Part shown: positions 1 through 12,105 of the stretch, piece after piece
How the letters are laid out: each line of letters starts with the position of its first letter
Numbering within the stretch: position 1 is the first letter of the stretch
NCBI GenBank assembly: GCA_038503065.1
Contig: JBCAMK010000008.1
Location: 1,116,001-1,180,000 of the forward strand
Length of the DNA stretch: 64,000 nucleotides
Origin: Paragyromitra xinjiangensis
Lineage: Eukaryota > Ascomycota > Pezizomycetes > Pezizales > Discinaceae
Direction of reading: 5' to 3'
Position numbers and translations under genes: made by a program
The notes under the pieces: model-generated
Seen by the model: only the letters and a program-made list of their open reading frames with translations
Databases searched by the model: none
Told to the model about the DNA's origin: nothing

Positions 1-203
1 CCGAGTTTTAGAACGCAGTCGAATTCGGAGCGCTGGTCTCCGCATCCCATTGTGTTCCATTCATCGTACATCATCCATGGTTCAATAATGAAGAGACCGC
101 CCAAGTTTACACCACGGATTTTGTCCGCTGCGGGCATCCACGCGCTTGCGAGGTTTGGAATGGTCGCCAGAAGCGACCCGTAAAGGAGAGTAGTGAGCTT
201 CAT
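1..203 (-). CDS. Glucan 1,3-beta-glucosidase (GH5), 5' part only
   Basis: Secreted exo-beta-1,3-glucanase that trims or remodels cell-wall beta-1,3-glucan. The ATG is at 203-201 on the minus strand, and the frame stays open to the window edge (67 codons). The first 21 residues form a signal peptide (MKLTTLLYGSLLATIPNLAS, then AW). The segment KIRGVNLGGLFIIEPWM, followed by a Met-Gly-Cys and a Ser-Glu-Phe-Asp-Cys element, is the conserved start of fungal GH5 family-9 exoglucanases. The catalytic glutamates lie outside the window. No intron is seen in the visible part. The family call rests on this N-terminal signature, which is quite specific. Confidence 0.85.
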   Translation of the reverse strand, partial: MKLTTLLYGSLLATIPNLASAWMPAADKIRGVNLGGLFIIEPWMMYDEWNTMGCGDQRSEFDCVLKL

Positions 204-3200
204 GGTGAAGCGATAAAGGAGGGTTGACCAGAAAGACCGATGGGGGAAAGATCAGAAGCTACCAACGTGCAGCTTAGGATCGGAGGGTGTGAGGATACCT
301 AAGCACAAGCCTGAAAGCTGGTGATGAAGGAGGTGAAGATGAGACTGCTGGAAACTGGTCGCCTTATGTAGGTAAATTTCCTACTATAGGATACCGCTTG
401 TTGTGTTGGTGTCCCTCTAAGCCGCAATAATCAATAACCATGCAAGCATATGTGCCTGTGCATGAAGATTGGTGATTGGTTTTTCCCAACTCTAATACTC
501 ATCAGTAAAAGAATTCGGTGAAGTCATAGGCCGAGAAGCGCCAATAAGGAATAAGGTACACAGTAAAGCATCAGCCCTCGATGCTGTAACCACCCTTCCG
601 GCCGGCCTTGATATGTGGGGCGTTTCCGACGTGATATGTGCCTCTAGACTATTCACAGATCGGTCATTACACAACCTATTAAGTCCAGTGTTTTCCAAGG
701 ATTTTTGGGGGAACCCTCGGGGAAATGCTCACTTCTGGTTTGCGGCAATAGCTTTATGATTTGAGTTACCACGTTCAAGCCCGTTCAAGCGAAACAAGGA
801 GAAGCATTACCTAGCACGCGTCAGGAAGCTGTTAGGTGGTACTGGGTGCTGTTAAAAGCAACGGGGATCATGGCTAGGGGAATTATGCGGTTACAGGGAT
901 TATCGTTTGGGATTGGCTTGCCGAGAGCCTTACCGGAGTTGATTCACCCTCAGAGTCCCAATGTGTCGAAGCCTAAATCTTTCGCTAGTGGTTCTACGGA
1001 CGCAGTACCTGCATCGGACGAAGCTTGAAAAAAATGATTCTTGGTATGTAGAAATACCCAGAATCACCTTCTCCACAATCGGTTCGGAGTTTTCGCGAGC
1101 AATTGCATGTGAATCATAACATACCGAGTTTTCGGGAATAACGGGAAAGTCTTTCAATAGCACGGTTTAGTAATCATTTAAGGTACCTAGATGCTCTATT
1201 GAAAGGGCGGGGATGTCAAGTGACCGAATAGTCAAATGTGAAAGGGATATATGGCTTACTTGCGTCAGGATTTAAGTTGCAATAGAAAATAAAGTGTAAG
1301 AACCGACGCATCAAAGAACCAAAACGAGATCTCACCAACAGGCTCCAACACAAAATTCATTTTTCAGATCCATACTGGATGGTCTACTCGTGGCAGGAGC
1401 AGGGTTAAGGCTTGCCAACGCGAAATTGAAGGATCAGCATACACAGCCCTAGATTCGAAAATAGGCTTCCGTGCCAACACCCTGGCAATCTGTTATTGAT
1501 AGGTTCCCCCTTCTTTTTTTTTGTTTATTGTGGTCCGGGCTGGCGGATCCCTCACTTTATCACATTTATCGCATGGTGCAGCCATACCTTAATTCGAAGG
1601 AGTAGGTACAACAGTAGTTTCCATCGAAAGGTAGTACTCAAGAAGTTAGTACTGAAGAACTTTATTCCCAGTGTAGAAGCTCGAGGTAATACCGTTCAGT
1701 GATTATTACCCCAATACCTGAGGAATTTATTAGACTAGTAATTTCTATTAGAAATACCACTCACACTATATATGACGGCCGGCCGAGAGTTGTAGCTATT
1801 AGTGCTCTGTTTGCAGAGGCGAGATTTAGCCCCCGAAGTGTTGCAAGGCTCTGGCGTAGCATAAAGCGAGTGAGCGTTAAAAGATAAGCGAGCATGATTT
1901 GATTCATCGCCACGCGATCAAGGAGAACGAATTACAATGCTTCGCCACTTAGCTAGGATGGAAAGGAAGTCACACAGCATAATGAAAACACATCTGCGAT
2001 AAAAGGCAAGGAAAAAGGAAAGAAAAGAAAATGCACTTCTTTCATCGTACCATTGTAACTATCCCTTAGTTCACGGAGTCAGGATCTTATGGTCGCCTCA
2101 TGCTAGGACTTGTGGTCTACTAGTAGGGTGCGTGTACTAATACACATCTTTATGGAGCCATGTTTTGTATAGTAAAGCTCTGGGGCCTGGGGTAAAGGAT
2201 TCCTTGTTACGAACTTCCTCATGGAACAACTAACACTAGGCACCATGGCAGCGGCAACATCCTTCAATTTGACGATTAGTAAACAGCCTCCGCGGGTAAG
2301 TATCGCATACGGCCAATTCCGTAGTACAAAACACTAGGCTTGGAATTTCCCCTCTATACTTAGTAAACCACAGTTAGTTAATTAAAACCGCATAACCACA
2401 ACTAAAGGAATCGTTTTCGAGATCTTGTGCACTAGACTACCCCGCATTTAACCAAGAGATTGTAGCCACGAATCCAGTTACACAGCCATCACAGGCTACC
2501 ATGGACAGAGGTAAGCGGCGGGACCTAAATCTTTCCACGATGAGGTAGGTACGTGCACTGCCTTAGTAACCCTGGTGTTGCAGTTCAAAACAGCAAATAC
2601 CTCATGTATACATATGCATAGCTAAACCACTAAAAAAAACCCCTGCCCCTGAAAGCTTAACCCAGCCTAATAAAGCCCTATCTGTGAGACGGATCAGTGT
2701 CGATGGATGATGGCCTGTGCATATGCTGTTTAATTAGAAACCTGCTGACAAAGTCACCGTGGCTGTGCAATGCATAATAACGGGAGCGGTTAAATTGTAG
2801 TACAGCAAGCTTAAGCAGAGACAAGGGGGGACACATCAAGATGCCAGATCACGAACGATCACCCGTGCCAAGCGTTGCAGGGCTACGCATTGGGAAACCC
2901 CTAGACTTTTTCACACCACAATACCATCTTAACTTACTAGAGCACGCCATCAGTTGAACGACTGAAGACATTCATGTGTCTTCACACCTATCACCATTAC
3001 TGGGGGGCAACTAAACCCCATCCTAAGTCCACTGTAACGTTTTCGTCCCTTTCATTAGCCCCCAGCAGCGGGAGACACGGTCATGACGTCATTTATTCCT
3101 CTTACTCACAACCTTACGCTTGTAATCAATGATAATCTTATCAATAAATTACCTTTAGTTTCCGCGCTAACTTCCTTGGTTTTTATAACTCTTTCGGCAT

Positions 3201-4617
3201 ATCTAGAGTAGTGATCTCGATGAGGTGAGACGAGGCTAGTCTTCTGCAGGCCTTAACTCATCTAGTCCATCGGGCCCGTAAGCTTCATCCAAGAGCTCGA
3301 GACCAAGGCAATACCAAGTCTCTACTAACGATCCTAGGGACAGCATTACAAACAATTCCTAAAACCCATGACGACTCCACAGAAACCCAGGGGAATCAAT
3401 TCGTCTGAGGGTGTTGGAGGAATTCTGGGATACGTCTAGCGTGAGGAGTAACTAATTCGTAGAGTAATTTGGAACCTGATCCAACTTTTCGCTAACTATA
3501 TTCACCAGGCATCACTCGATCTCAAGACTCATCCTGCCTTATCAATAACACTATGCGCACCAAAATCTTACTGTGTTGGGTATAAATTGCCTTATGCCCG
3601 ATTGAAGTCACGATACTCCCATGCTCTTTGTGGTTTAGAAAATTCCGTTCTCAGCACGCCGAGAATCTAGCCAATGCTTTATGTAAGATGCCTAATCTTA
3701 CTACGTACGCGTACGCGGTCGGGCATACGAGTCACTCACTCACTTTCTTGGCAATGCCATACTTAGAGGAAACCTTTATCTTTTTATTCGCCTAGGAGAG
3801 TGTTGTCTCATGTTACTACTTGAGTTGTGGGAATTTGTTAATTATTCAATCAATCGACCAATGTGAAGGTATCCTGTTGATCGCCACCGTTTCAACATAG
3901 GGGAACATCTTTTACCAATCACGAAAGAAGTGAGTAACTGACCCGTATGCCCGACTGTCTACGCACACGCAGTATTGCAACTAATCAGTTCGGCATCGGG
4001 TCTTCAACTAATTTTTCTTAGCCCACACCTCTGTGAGGGGTTTGAGACGGGGAACAGCACTAAGTTTGTCCTAATTGGGTACCGGTAGTTTATAACAGTG
4101 GGCGGCATTTTTTCCGGAAGTCATAAGAGTGAGAGGATACATGCAGATCAGTACTCTAGCGGGCCCGGTGCTAGTACCATATGTTGAGTATAGGGTGATG
4201 AGCATGAGTTATCAGCTCACTGGCAGAGTTTACGAGCCAGTATTCGGCTAGCGAAATCTTCTGATATATATTCACCTGCCAAAATACATTACTTGATGAA
4301 TCGATCAATCATTCAATTACCAAGACACGCTGATTTTCTCGCGTGGTTTTCTGAGAATTTCATTCTTGCTAGGTAAAAAGATAGTCAAATATCACCTTTA
4401 ACTTCCACGAATTATGTTTTGAAGAACGCAGATATCTATTAGAAGCGTTCCTCATCATATCTGAAGTCATGGTTTGTGTGGTTCATGACAGCTAGCGCAA
4501 GCGGCAATTTTATATACGAGTGATAAGTGGTGGAATCCTGGTCCAGAAGTTTATCCTTAGCTGTAACTTAATCAGATTACAACTCAATTTTATCCTTGTA
4601 TAATTTTCTTCCAAGGG
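204..4617. other. Gene-free stretch between GH5 and Rcm1 genes
   Basis: About 4.4 kb with no convincing coding frame on either strand. The open frames are short, mostly lack a good ATG, and carry no recognisable motif. The part next to 203 should hold the promoter of the divergently leaving GH5 gene. The part next to 4617 is the 3' flank of the Rcm1 gene. A short alternating purine/pyrimidine stretch occurs near 3700-3720. I see no tRNA and no clear inverted repeat. Confidence 0.5.
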
Positions 4618-6470
4618 CTATTTCCTTTTACTTGAGCCTAGTAAACGCCGCGGACGGAATTTAGCGGGCTCTCCCCCTTTCTTACTTTTCTTTCTCCCCA
4701 CACCTTCCTCTCTAGTAGATCCTGCTGCTTTATCTACCGACTGCTTTTTTTGCCTCTGGTTCCCTGTCTCGCCCGAGTCAATGATTTCCGTCGCCTTACC
4801 CTCATTAAAATCGTCGACATCACCAATACCACCCCACTCCTCTTCAGCTTCGGACCCCGGAAGAGGTTCATCCGACTTCTCTTCCTTAGGTTCCTCAAAT
4901 GGCTCATTGATACTGCCATCCCTTACAAAAGGCACAACAAAAAACCCAATACCACCGTCTTCCCACGGATTACACCTGATACAACCCTCAGCTATATCTT
5001 TATCCCCTCCACACTCCTCCACCAACCCCCTCCTCTCCCAAGCCCTGAAATTATTCTTGTCCCTATCTTCCACTCTCCAACCCCGCTTCACCGCAACATC
5101 TGACTCTAGAACCGCTAAAACTACATGTTCGTTCTCCTCGGCATGTACCGAGCATGTACTATACGTGATCCGTCGAGCCGAAGGGAAACGCATCGCATGC
5201 ATGACAATCTTCTTTTGGAAAGCTGACAAAGACAAGAGCCGCTCTTCGTCCAGCTTCCTTTGCTTTGTAATTTCTTCTTCCTCCTTCTTAGATACGGGTT
5301 TTGTTGGTGCGACTTCTGCGTTATCCTCTCGTTTTCGTTTCTTTTTGCTTGTTCGGCTTGTCGGAGGAGTAGGTTTCGCAGTGGTAGGGAGTAATTCGTA
5401 TTCATGTCTTTCCACAATACCGCTACCGCTACAGCTTGGGTCCAACAGTAAATGCGTGACTTTTCCTAACCCTTCCTTCTCTGCCTCCTTCCATGGATCA
5501 GCCAGGAGGAAATCATGTCCAGCTCTTATCTGCACAATTTTATCGGCGCCAGCCTTCCCAACCATTATTTCTAAAACCTTCGCCCTCTTCGGATCCCTCT
5601 CAAACGCGAATATCTTCCCAGAGTTCCCGTTCCCAACAATAGCCGCAAGATGTGTAGTTTTATTCCCAGGCGCCGCCGTCCCATCAATCACGAACGCATC
5701 CGACGGCGGTGACAAAAGGTGCGCAGGAAAACACGAAGCCTTATCCTGAAGAAAAAGCGCACCAGAGACAACAAGCGGGTGAGTCGATAAATCTGTAGAA
5801 GGCGGAAACCCAAGTAGATTAGGAATATGCGGGTCTATGTAGACCACCAAAGCCTCCTTTTCTCCAGTTTTCGCAAATAGCTCTGTGAACGAGTTCACAG
5901 GGGCAAAGTCTTTGAAGTCTCCTGCTAGCACGTCCATAAGCGTGGTTTTGAGAGTATTTACTCGAACCCATCGTGGGTATCTCGCGGAGGTCGTGACTGT
6001 TGCTACGAGGAGAGCTGCGGTAGATGAATAGCCGCGGCGTATCCTAGCGCGGGTGAACTCAGAGGATAGTCTGGCTTTGTGACGGAGGATAGATTCTTTT
6101 AACGGTCCGGTTGAGGTCGCGATTCCGCCCTTCTTTAAGAGAAAGTCATGGACTAGGACAAGCGCTAGTGGGTGCGAAAGCTGGGTGATTCCATCAGCTT
6201 TAATCCCGTATATGAAACTGAAGATAAACCATGAGAACCAATGATCCTAGATCTGTACAATAGGAATATTCTTACCTTTTTCTCAATCCCTAATAGACCT
6301 GATTTGTCGATGACTTCGTTCAGGATTTCTTGATGCTTCAATGTCTCGATGACTAACGCGTACAATTGCTCTGGACGGGACTTTAACGAGGAATCTGAGT
6401 ATATAGCGCCCCTGAGGCCGCCGTATCTAGGGCGGGAAATTATTCTGGACGCTTCAATGTAGAGAGACAT
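4618..6470 (-). CDS. rcm1: 25S rRNA (cytosine-C5)-methyltransferase, Rcm1/NSUN5 type
   Basis: SAM-dependent nucleolar RNA methyltransferase. Yeast Rcm1 makes one m5C in 25S rRNA and human NSUN5 makes the matching mark. Two exons: 6470-6276 and 6180-4618, with an intron at 6275-6181 (GTAAG donor, CAG acceptor), giving 585 aa. The N-terminal region has the NSUN5-like QLYALVIETLKHQ and GLLGIEKK followed by SHPLALVLVHDFL, and joins in frame exactly at the intron. Motif I DGTAAPGNKT is near residue 231, motif IV DPSCSGSG (Cys about 315) is typical of NSUN5 rather than other NSUNs, and motif VI STCSVHAEENE carries the catalytic Cys near 408. A Lys-rich insert of roughly 55 residues sits between motifs IV and VI. 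The basic C-terminal tail looks like a nuclear or nucleolar signal. Confidence 0.93.
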
Positions 6471-8575
6471 GATGGTTGGCTTGGAAGATGGTGAAGTTGT
6501 GAAGTTTAGCTTTGGGAAAAAAATTGGCTTGGCTTGGCTTGGCTTCCTCGACTAGTCACATGACGTTCAAATGTGGGGTAAAAATAGAAGCTAATAATTA
6601 GTAGAATTCCTGCTCGGGGATTATTGGCCAAACACATGCAAAGTATCAAGATGGGTGTTGTGGAATCCGATTATGAAGTTTCAAAACACTCATTCTATGA
6701 AGATAAATGCGAAGAGCAACTCGAGACAAGAAAATTCATCTCCAGGGTACCCTATGATTGACTTGTTTACCTCGTTAGCATCAGGCGTACGCCAATCCTA
6801 AATATATATACCGAAATTACACCTTCAAGAAAAAAATATGGAGGGCTTCTTCGCCCCTCAAGTTACTTCGAAGGGATGCGCTGTCAACCCTTGCCCTGTG
6901 GGCGGACTCAAATGGCATCCCCTGGAGCTTAGGTGTACATTACTTGGCATACCAGAGTGAACTGGATGGATCATGGCACCGTTCGCCTATTAATATATTC
7001 TCGTCAATATGGTATAGATTTGGGAAGACATTTTCTATTCCCTGAAGCAAAGGTGAAGATGCTCTTCCTGCTTAAAGGATCTAGGACGGACAGTTACATA
7101 AATAGCAAAATCCACAACCTAGAGACGAATTGGAAGTCTCCAACGAGCCATAAGACAACACCTGCTAAGTTGATCTCAACGCCTTGATATCACACCGTCT
7201 CAAGTTCCAACCTACCTAGCATAGATTGGCCGAGCTCAACTAATTTTAACGGCGTACGGCGCTTTCCAGGAACAGTGCTAAACCCTGCTATTGCAATCTC
7301 TGGGAATCTTATGGCACCGTAGGTATTATTAGGAGAATATCTCCAGCGTTACCAAGCCCAACTATCCACTGCGGACATCTTTTAAGACATAGGACCTTCC
7401 AAACAATGACCACTGCTGTCCGGAACTCCACTCCTGTCGGGAACTCCTAAGATCCGGAACACCACCTGCCTCCAAACAACCCCCAGCATTACAGCAATAG
7501 ATCTTAGCTTCTCTCCAATAGTCGCTTTACACCCTACCTAGCACGGCTCAAACCTGCCACATAGGCGAAATGCAGGGACACAATTCACAACTGCGGAGTA
7601 AAACCCTAGGTACGGCTAAGACAGCGCTTGGCATCCCAATAACATAGTAGCACAGAGCCTCCCTCCTACGAGACCGGAAGGTGCCTACCAACTATAATTC
7701 CATTTAAAACCCAACCTCCTATCAACACCAATCCCACGGTTACGTCATTCTTGGCTTAAAAAAATTGATAGGCCGCTAGCAGCTATCATTAATAGAGTTA
7801 TCCCCGCACACGATAAAGCAACAGACCTTGAAACGATTCTACCCCTGTAATTTGTGCAACGAACGAACGAATACTAGGAGCTTGCCCGCACAAAAGTCGT
7901 TATGTGGTGATGGCCCAGGGCAACTCATCCAAGACGGCTCTCTCCGATGTTGCTTCAAGTATTGGTAAATGCGCTTCCCGTGAACCTTCCCGTCCCCAAC
8001 GTTTCCCGTTATGTGCAATGAAATTAAAGAATTCAACAACGTGGTGTAGCGAGTGTACGAGGAGGCGCTAGCCACCATATCCCTCATCCAATGGCAAGCT
8101 TAGCTCCCGCCACGACCCCGTGATTTCTGGATTCAGTACTAATGAACTACTACTGCAGGCGTTATGGGGTTGACAGTCTACAGGAGCCTAATTGGCCGTC
8201 TGTGAAATAGAAGTATTGCCAAGAACCAGCTAGGATTATTATCACGACGGAGCACGCCGACAACAAAATAAGACAATATCCTAGAACCTCATCCTTAGAT
8301 TCCAGCTTCCCGATACAGGACCCAAACTCCGCTAACTTTAATTCACTGGATATCAGTATCCCACCAGCTTGGCAGAGGGCTCTGATCCTCACAATGAAAA
8401 TAAGCTAGGCTCGTAGATGCAAACAATGATGCGAGGAGACATCGTAGGGGGTATATTAGGCGATTGAATATTCCCAAGAGCTGGTAGCCATAAAAGGCGG
8501 GCATTTTCCCCCGGTGTTGAAGAATCAGCAAGGTACTCTACTAGACTTCAACCCATCTGTTCTGCTTCTCTCACC
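6471..8575. other. Gene-free stretch upstream of Rcm1 and RNase genes
   Basis: Shared 5' flank of the Rcm1 gene (leftward) and the RNase gene (rightward), so it contains two promoters facing apart. A 5-bp tandem (ttggc) lies at 6523-6544, just upstream of the Rcm1 ATG. A short imperfect duplication (ctgtccggaactcc / ctgtcgggaactcc) lies around 7407-7448. No coding frame longer than about 85 codons has support. Confidence 0.45.
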
Positions 8576-9095
8576 ATGAAGTTCCTTATTGCTGCATTCA
8601 CGGTTTTTGCCTCCCTTGTTGTCTCTGTTATGGCTCAAGACGTCTCTAGCTCCACTGGTGTGGACTGTAATGGTCCGTACTATCACCTCCCATATCTAAA
8701 CTTCCACAAACTAACACTCCTAGGCTACGTTATCTCCCAATCCAACATCGACGCCGCAGCCGAGAAGGCTCTCGATTACTTAAACGCCGGAACCCAGGTT
8801 GGTTCCAACGATTATCCGCATCAGTTTAATAACCGTGAAGGGTTCACGTTCAACTCTGGCTGTCGTGCTCCGTACTATGAATTCCCTGTCGTGAAGGGTG
8901 GTTTGTATACTGGTGGTGATCCGGGTTGTGATCGTGTTATCGTTGGGACTTGGGATGGAACTAATGCCCGTTTCTGTGGTAAGGAGTTCCAGCAATACTT
9001 CAGGTGTGAGGTATTTGATGCTGATTGTCTGGATAGATGCGGTTACTCATTGTGGTGCTTCTGGGAACAATTTCCTCCAGTGTAGTAACACTTAG
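8576..9095 (+). CDS. Secreted guanyl-specific ribonuclease, N1/T1 family
   Basis: Small secreted RNase that cleaves RNA after guanosine. Three exons are inferred: 8576-8672, 8724-8978 and 9037-9095, giving 136 aa. Intron 1 (51 bp) has an unusual GTCCGT donor, a CTAAC branch and a TAG acceptor. Intron 2 (58 bp) has GTAAGG and ATAG. Without splicing, the frame reads through to a false stop at 9085 and loses the conserved end. The first 20 residues form a signal peptide. Family residues are all visible: YPH (Tyr and catalytic His), YYEFP (catalytic Glu), GCDRV (Arg) and, on exon 3, THCGASGNNF (second catalytic His and the Phe). Six cysteines are present. The mature size (about 116 aa) and the lack of Lys-rich loops fit an ordinary T1-like RNase, not the larger ribotoxins. 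Likely role: nutrient scavenging or secretion into a host or substrate. Confidence 0.9.
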
Positions 9096-9713
9096 GGTGG
9101 TGGGGTTTGGTGGATTGGAAGACGATAGGCGTATCGCCTTTGAGGCGTTTTTGGGTTTAGGGTGGAATATGTTGTCCCGGGGATACACTCCATAGACAAA
9201 AGCTATTCTTATATATCACGAATTATCACTCGAATTTTCTTTCAAGCGGTTCAATTGAACCATGCCAGTAAAAGACGTGCCTTTATTGACCTCATGTTCA
9301 TATTCACCTTCTGAATGAGCCTCCCTAGTTAGCCATACCAAGATAGACAACCGTATGATAAAGTAAGCTTCATGGGCACTAGAGATGCAGAGCCAAAAAT
9401 GTTATGCTGTGCAACCAGTTTTGAGTCTGTGCAGCCATCCCAATAAAACCAGTCAAGCAAACAAAACTTCTCAATCTAGTACTCTCCCATACAAATATAC
9501 CCAAACAGTAACGTCAACTCTTAACAATCATACGGCTAGTACATACACCAACCAATTCCCCAGCTTCATCAACGAAACCCACCCCTCGCCTTAACACTCC
9601 CACCACCCCAAAATGCCCATATATCTCCATAAGCATGTGCCAGATAGTGGATGGTGCTGTCTAGCGCTATGCTATAGGCTGTTTTGCTGCTCGTCCGTTC
9701 GAGGATTTTACGC
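9096..9713. other. 3' flanks of two converging genes
   Basis: Short convergent intergenic region between the RNase gene (plus) and the hypothetical gene ending at 9714 (minus). It is rich in A and C with runs such as caaccaattcccc. No gene is visible. Confidence 0.4.
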
Positions 9714-10460
9714 TTATGCCAATGCTGTTTGCTGCTGGCCTCGTGGCCGTTCGGCGGTTACTAGGGTAGAGGGCCTTTCGGGGGTTGCAAACTGGCCGTG
9801 TGAAGGGTCGTTTTCGGGTGCGTTAGGGCTAGTGAATTTGGGGGCTGGGGCTTTAGCTTCTCCCCCTTTATGGTGATGGTTCGTTTTCCGGCAGGGCTCA
9901 CGTGCGGTGGGCTTAGTCCCTGTGTTCTGGGTGGGCTCTGAGCTTGAGTTTGAGCTTGAGTTTAAAGTATTTTTAGCGTCATCTTCCTGCGGGTTATCTG
10001 AAGCTGTACTTGATTGGCAACCCTCAGAGGCCCGACCACCCCGCGAGGACGTCGAGTCAGTATTCCCCGGGCTATACCTCTTAGGTGCTCGACGAGTATT
10101 CGAGTCTATACAACTCCTCGGAGCAAAACACTCCAAAAGCGACCTCGGTTCCATCTCAGCCTCATCCAAAGACCCACCTTCCCCAGAACCTCCCTGTCCT
10201 CCTTCATCTTTACGCCCGACTTCCTCCCGACTAGTTTTACGACTCCTAGGATGTTTCCCTCCCTCACTGCTCCCAGAACTATGTCTTCGTGAAACCGGCT
10301 CCTTACTACCCCGATCTGTTTGATCCCATCCATAGGTTTTCGGGCCTGAGCGGGGAGCGAAGCTTTCGAGGAGCCAGCGACGGGAGTTTTCTTGGCGGGC
10401 TGTATGGGCTTTTTTGGCGGCTTCTTGGTGGGCCTTTCGGGCTCTGGTAGGACGAGGCAT
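9714..10460 (-). CDS. Ser/Pro/charged low-complexity protein, unknown function
   Basis: Single open frame of 248 aa with an ATG at 10460-10458. I do not recognise it. The start is basic and Ala-rich (MPRPTRARKAHQEAAKKAH). The rest is Ser, Gly, Pro, Lys and Glu rich and probably disordered; there are no membrane segments. Two copies of a short motif stand out: LLESFAPRSGPK near residues 30-41 and LLECFAPRSCID near 108-119. They are separated by a Ser/Arg/Gly-rich stretch, and an NSSSNSSSE tract lies near 168-176, encoded by a short imperfect repeat. The motif duplication argues that the frame is translated, since antisense frames show nothing comparable. The GC content is high. It could be a nuclear or RNA-associated regulatory protein, but this is a guess. 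Confidence 0.5.
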   Translation of the reverse strand: MPRPTRARKAHQEAAKKAHTARQENSRRWLLESFAPRSGPKTYGWDQTDRGSKEPVSRRHSSGSSEGGKHPRSRKTSREEVGRKDEGGQGGSGEGGSLDEAEMEPRSLLECFAPRSCIDSNTRRAPKRYSPGNTDSTSSRGGRASEGCQSSTASDNPQEDDAKNTLNSSSNSSSEPTQNTGTKPTAREPCRKTNHHHKGGEAKAPAPKFTSPNAPENDPSHGQFATPERPSTLVTAERPRGQQQTALA

Positions 10461-11244
10461 GGTTGGTGGCTGTGGAGGTGGTTGTGAGGATGGGTTGTGG
10501 GTTGAGGGGATGTAGGGGGACGACGTCAGAGTTGGTAAGGGTGACGGGGGCCATCGGGTGTCACTTGGCGGATGGGAGTGTAACTGGAGTTGGTATAGCT
10601 TTGGGGTTTATGTGTGATGGGTTGGTCGGTTGGTCTGAGTGAGTATTTATTATGTCCATAGCCCTGATACTCATGGAGAGACTCACGTTACAGACTAGAG
10701 GGGAAGAGTGAGTAAATTCATATAGTAGAGCTTTGTGACTAGCTTCTGTGTTTCGAAGTTAGGTATTCCGCTGGATTGGGGTGGTGGTAGTGATAGAAAA
10801 AAGTTATGCGGTATTTGATGCCTTTGTTAGTAACTGTAATGAGGACGATTTTCTTGAGAGGTGAGGTTCGTTTTAGGAGTGGTTTGTGTGCCTCTTATGA
10901 TGAGGACGGGGCGTGTAGTGGCAGTTTATGTCTCTGGACTCAATTGATATTGATGTAAGAACAAGACCCCATTATAACCAGGGGCTATCTATTGGATATA
11001 CAGTTCACATCACGTCGCCTCTTCTTATGAAAACTTTGTTACACTAGCAGCCCAATACAAGCGTTACGACCTGTCCTCACAGAAAATCACTCGAAGGCTA
11101 CAAGCGTACAAGCAGGCACATCACATATCATTGCCCAACTTGCCAGCCAGAGTAGAGTAAAAGTACAAAAATCCATCCATGGTATACATAATATCCATCC
11201 CAACCCCGCCGATCACTAAACCGACCCAGTACCCAGCCCACCAA
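10461..11244. other. Gene-free stretch between hypothetical and GST genes
   Basis: Contains the likely promoter of the 9714-10460 gene and the 3' end of the GST gene. The proximal part is G/T rich on the plus strand and carries one TGACGTCA-like core (gacgacgtcaga near 10518). An open frame at 10306-10554 overlaps the hypothetical gene in another frame and has no support. Confidence 0.4.
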
Positions 11245-12105
11245 TCACAACTTTGCACCCGATGCCTCAACCGCCTCAGTCTAAACCCAGTCAGCAACCA
11301 TATCCCCAAAACCACAACCCTACAGCACATACCTTTTCAGCCGCCCTTTTAAACGCATCCCTTGCCTCACACCTCTCCACATACTCCCAAATCCTCGGAT
11401 AATCCTCCTTATTCAACCCTACTATCCGCTTCGCCGCCACAAACTGAAACGACATCAACACATCCGCCCCCGAGAACTCCTCTCCAGCCAAATAGGGCCT
11501 AGAAGCAAGCTCAGACTCCAGGAAGTCGAAATGAGTCTTATAATTCGGTTTCAAAAACCGAGATTCAACTCCACCGGTAACCATCCTGATGAGTGGCTTG
11601 ACGAAAAACGGGACGGGAGCTTTGTTGATGTTCTCGACGATTATTCCAACGAGCATGGGTGGCATGAGTGAGCCTTCTGCATAGTGTAAATAGTACCTGC
11701 AACTTTATTAATACACTCCTATAACGCTAAGTGACAACGTACTTATATAGTAGCAGCGAATCCTCGTCTTTAGGTTTCAGCTGAGGCCCAAATTTATCAA
11801 TGAGGTATTCAGTGATAAGCCCAGACTCAGCCAGGACCTTCCCATCAACGACGACAATCGGGAGTTTTCCAAGAGGATGGATCTCTTTCACTTCCTCGGG
11901 AGCTAACATAGCGGGTGAACGAAGGTAGGTTTTGATGTCATACTCGAGACCAAGTTCTTCAAGCAGCCAAACGATACGTTGAGAGCGAGACTGGTTGAGC
12001 CTACATACATAAATCAGCGTCATCAAAGAATATCATAGAGAGGGATTACCAGTGAAGAGTGATTTTAGGCTTAGCGGAAGAAGCAGCAGGTTCGAAGTCA
12101 GACAT
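11245..12105 (-). CDS. Glutathione S-transferase, Gtt1-like
   Basis: Conjugates glutathione to electrophiles or acts as a GSH peroxidase; yeast Gtt1 is the closest family member I recognise. Four exons: 12105-12050, 12000-11743, 11696-11333 and 11280-11245 (introns of 49, 46 and 52 bp, all GT-AG and in phase), 237 aa. The thioredoxin-fold N-terminal domain includes ITLHW then SRSQRIVWLLEELGLEY, the cis-Pro HPLGKLPIVVV and the GSH-binding AESGLITEYL. The helical C-terminal domain has YYLHYAEGSLMPPM, as in Gtt1, then PYLAGEEFSGADVLMSFQF, the usual N-cap/hydrophobic staple region. The short last exon encodes TEAVEASGAKL. Length and order match the family, with no sign of decay. The first exon supplies only the tail-like start and the beginning of strand 1. 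Confidence 0.92.

Noticed and set aside
4781..5749. 322-codon open frame on the plus strand
   Set aside because: Antisense to the well-supported Rcm1 coding exon; composition is a shadow of its codon use and it has no motif.
8576..9085. Single-exon 169-aa reading of the RNase gene
   Set aside because: It loses the conserved second catalytic His and Asn-Asn-Phe end and adds a hydrophobic insert; two introns restore every family residue.
8576..9095. Ribotoxin (sarcin-type) identity for the RNase
   Set aside because: The protein is shorter and lacks the extended Lys-rich loops of that subgroup; the T1-type layout fits better.
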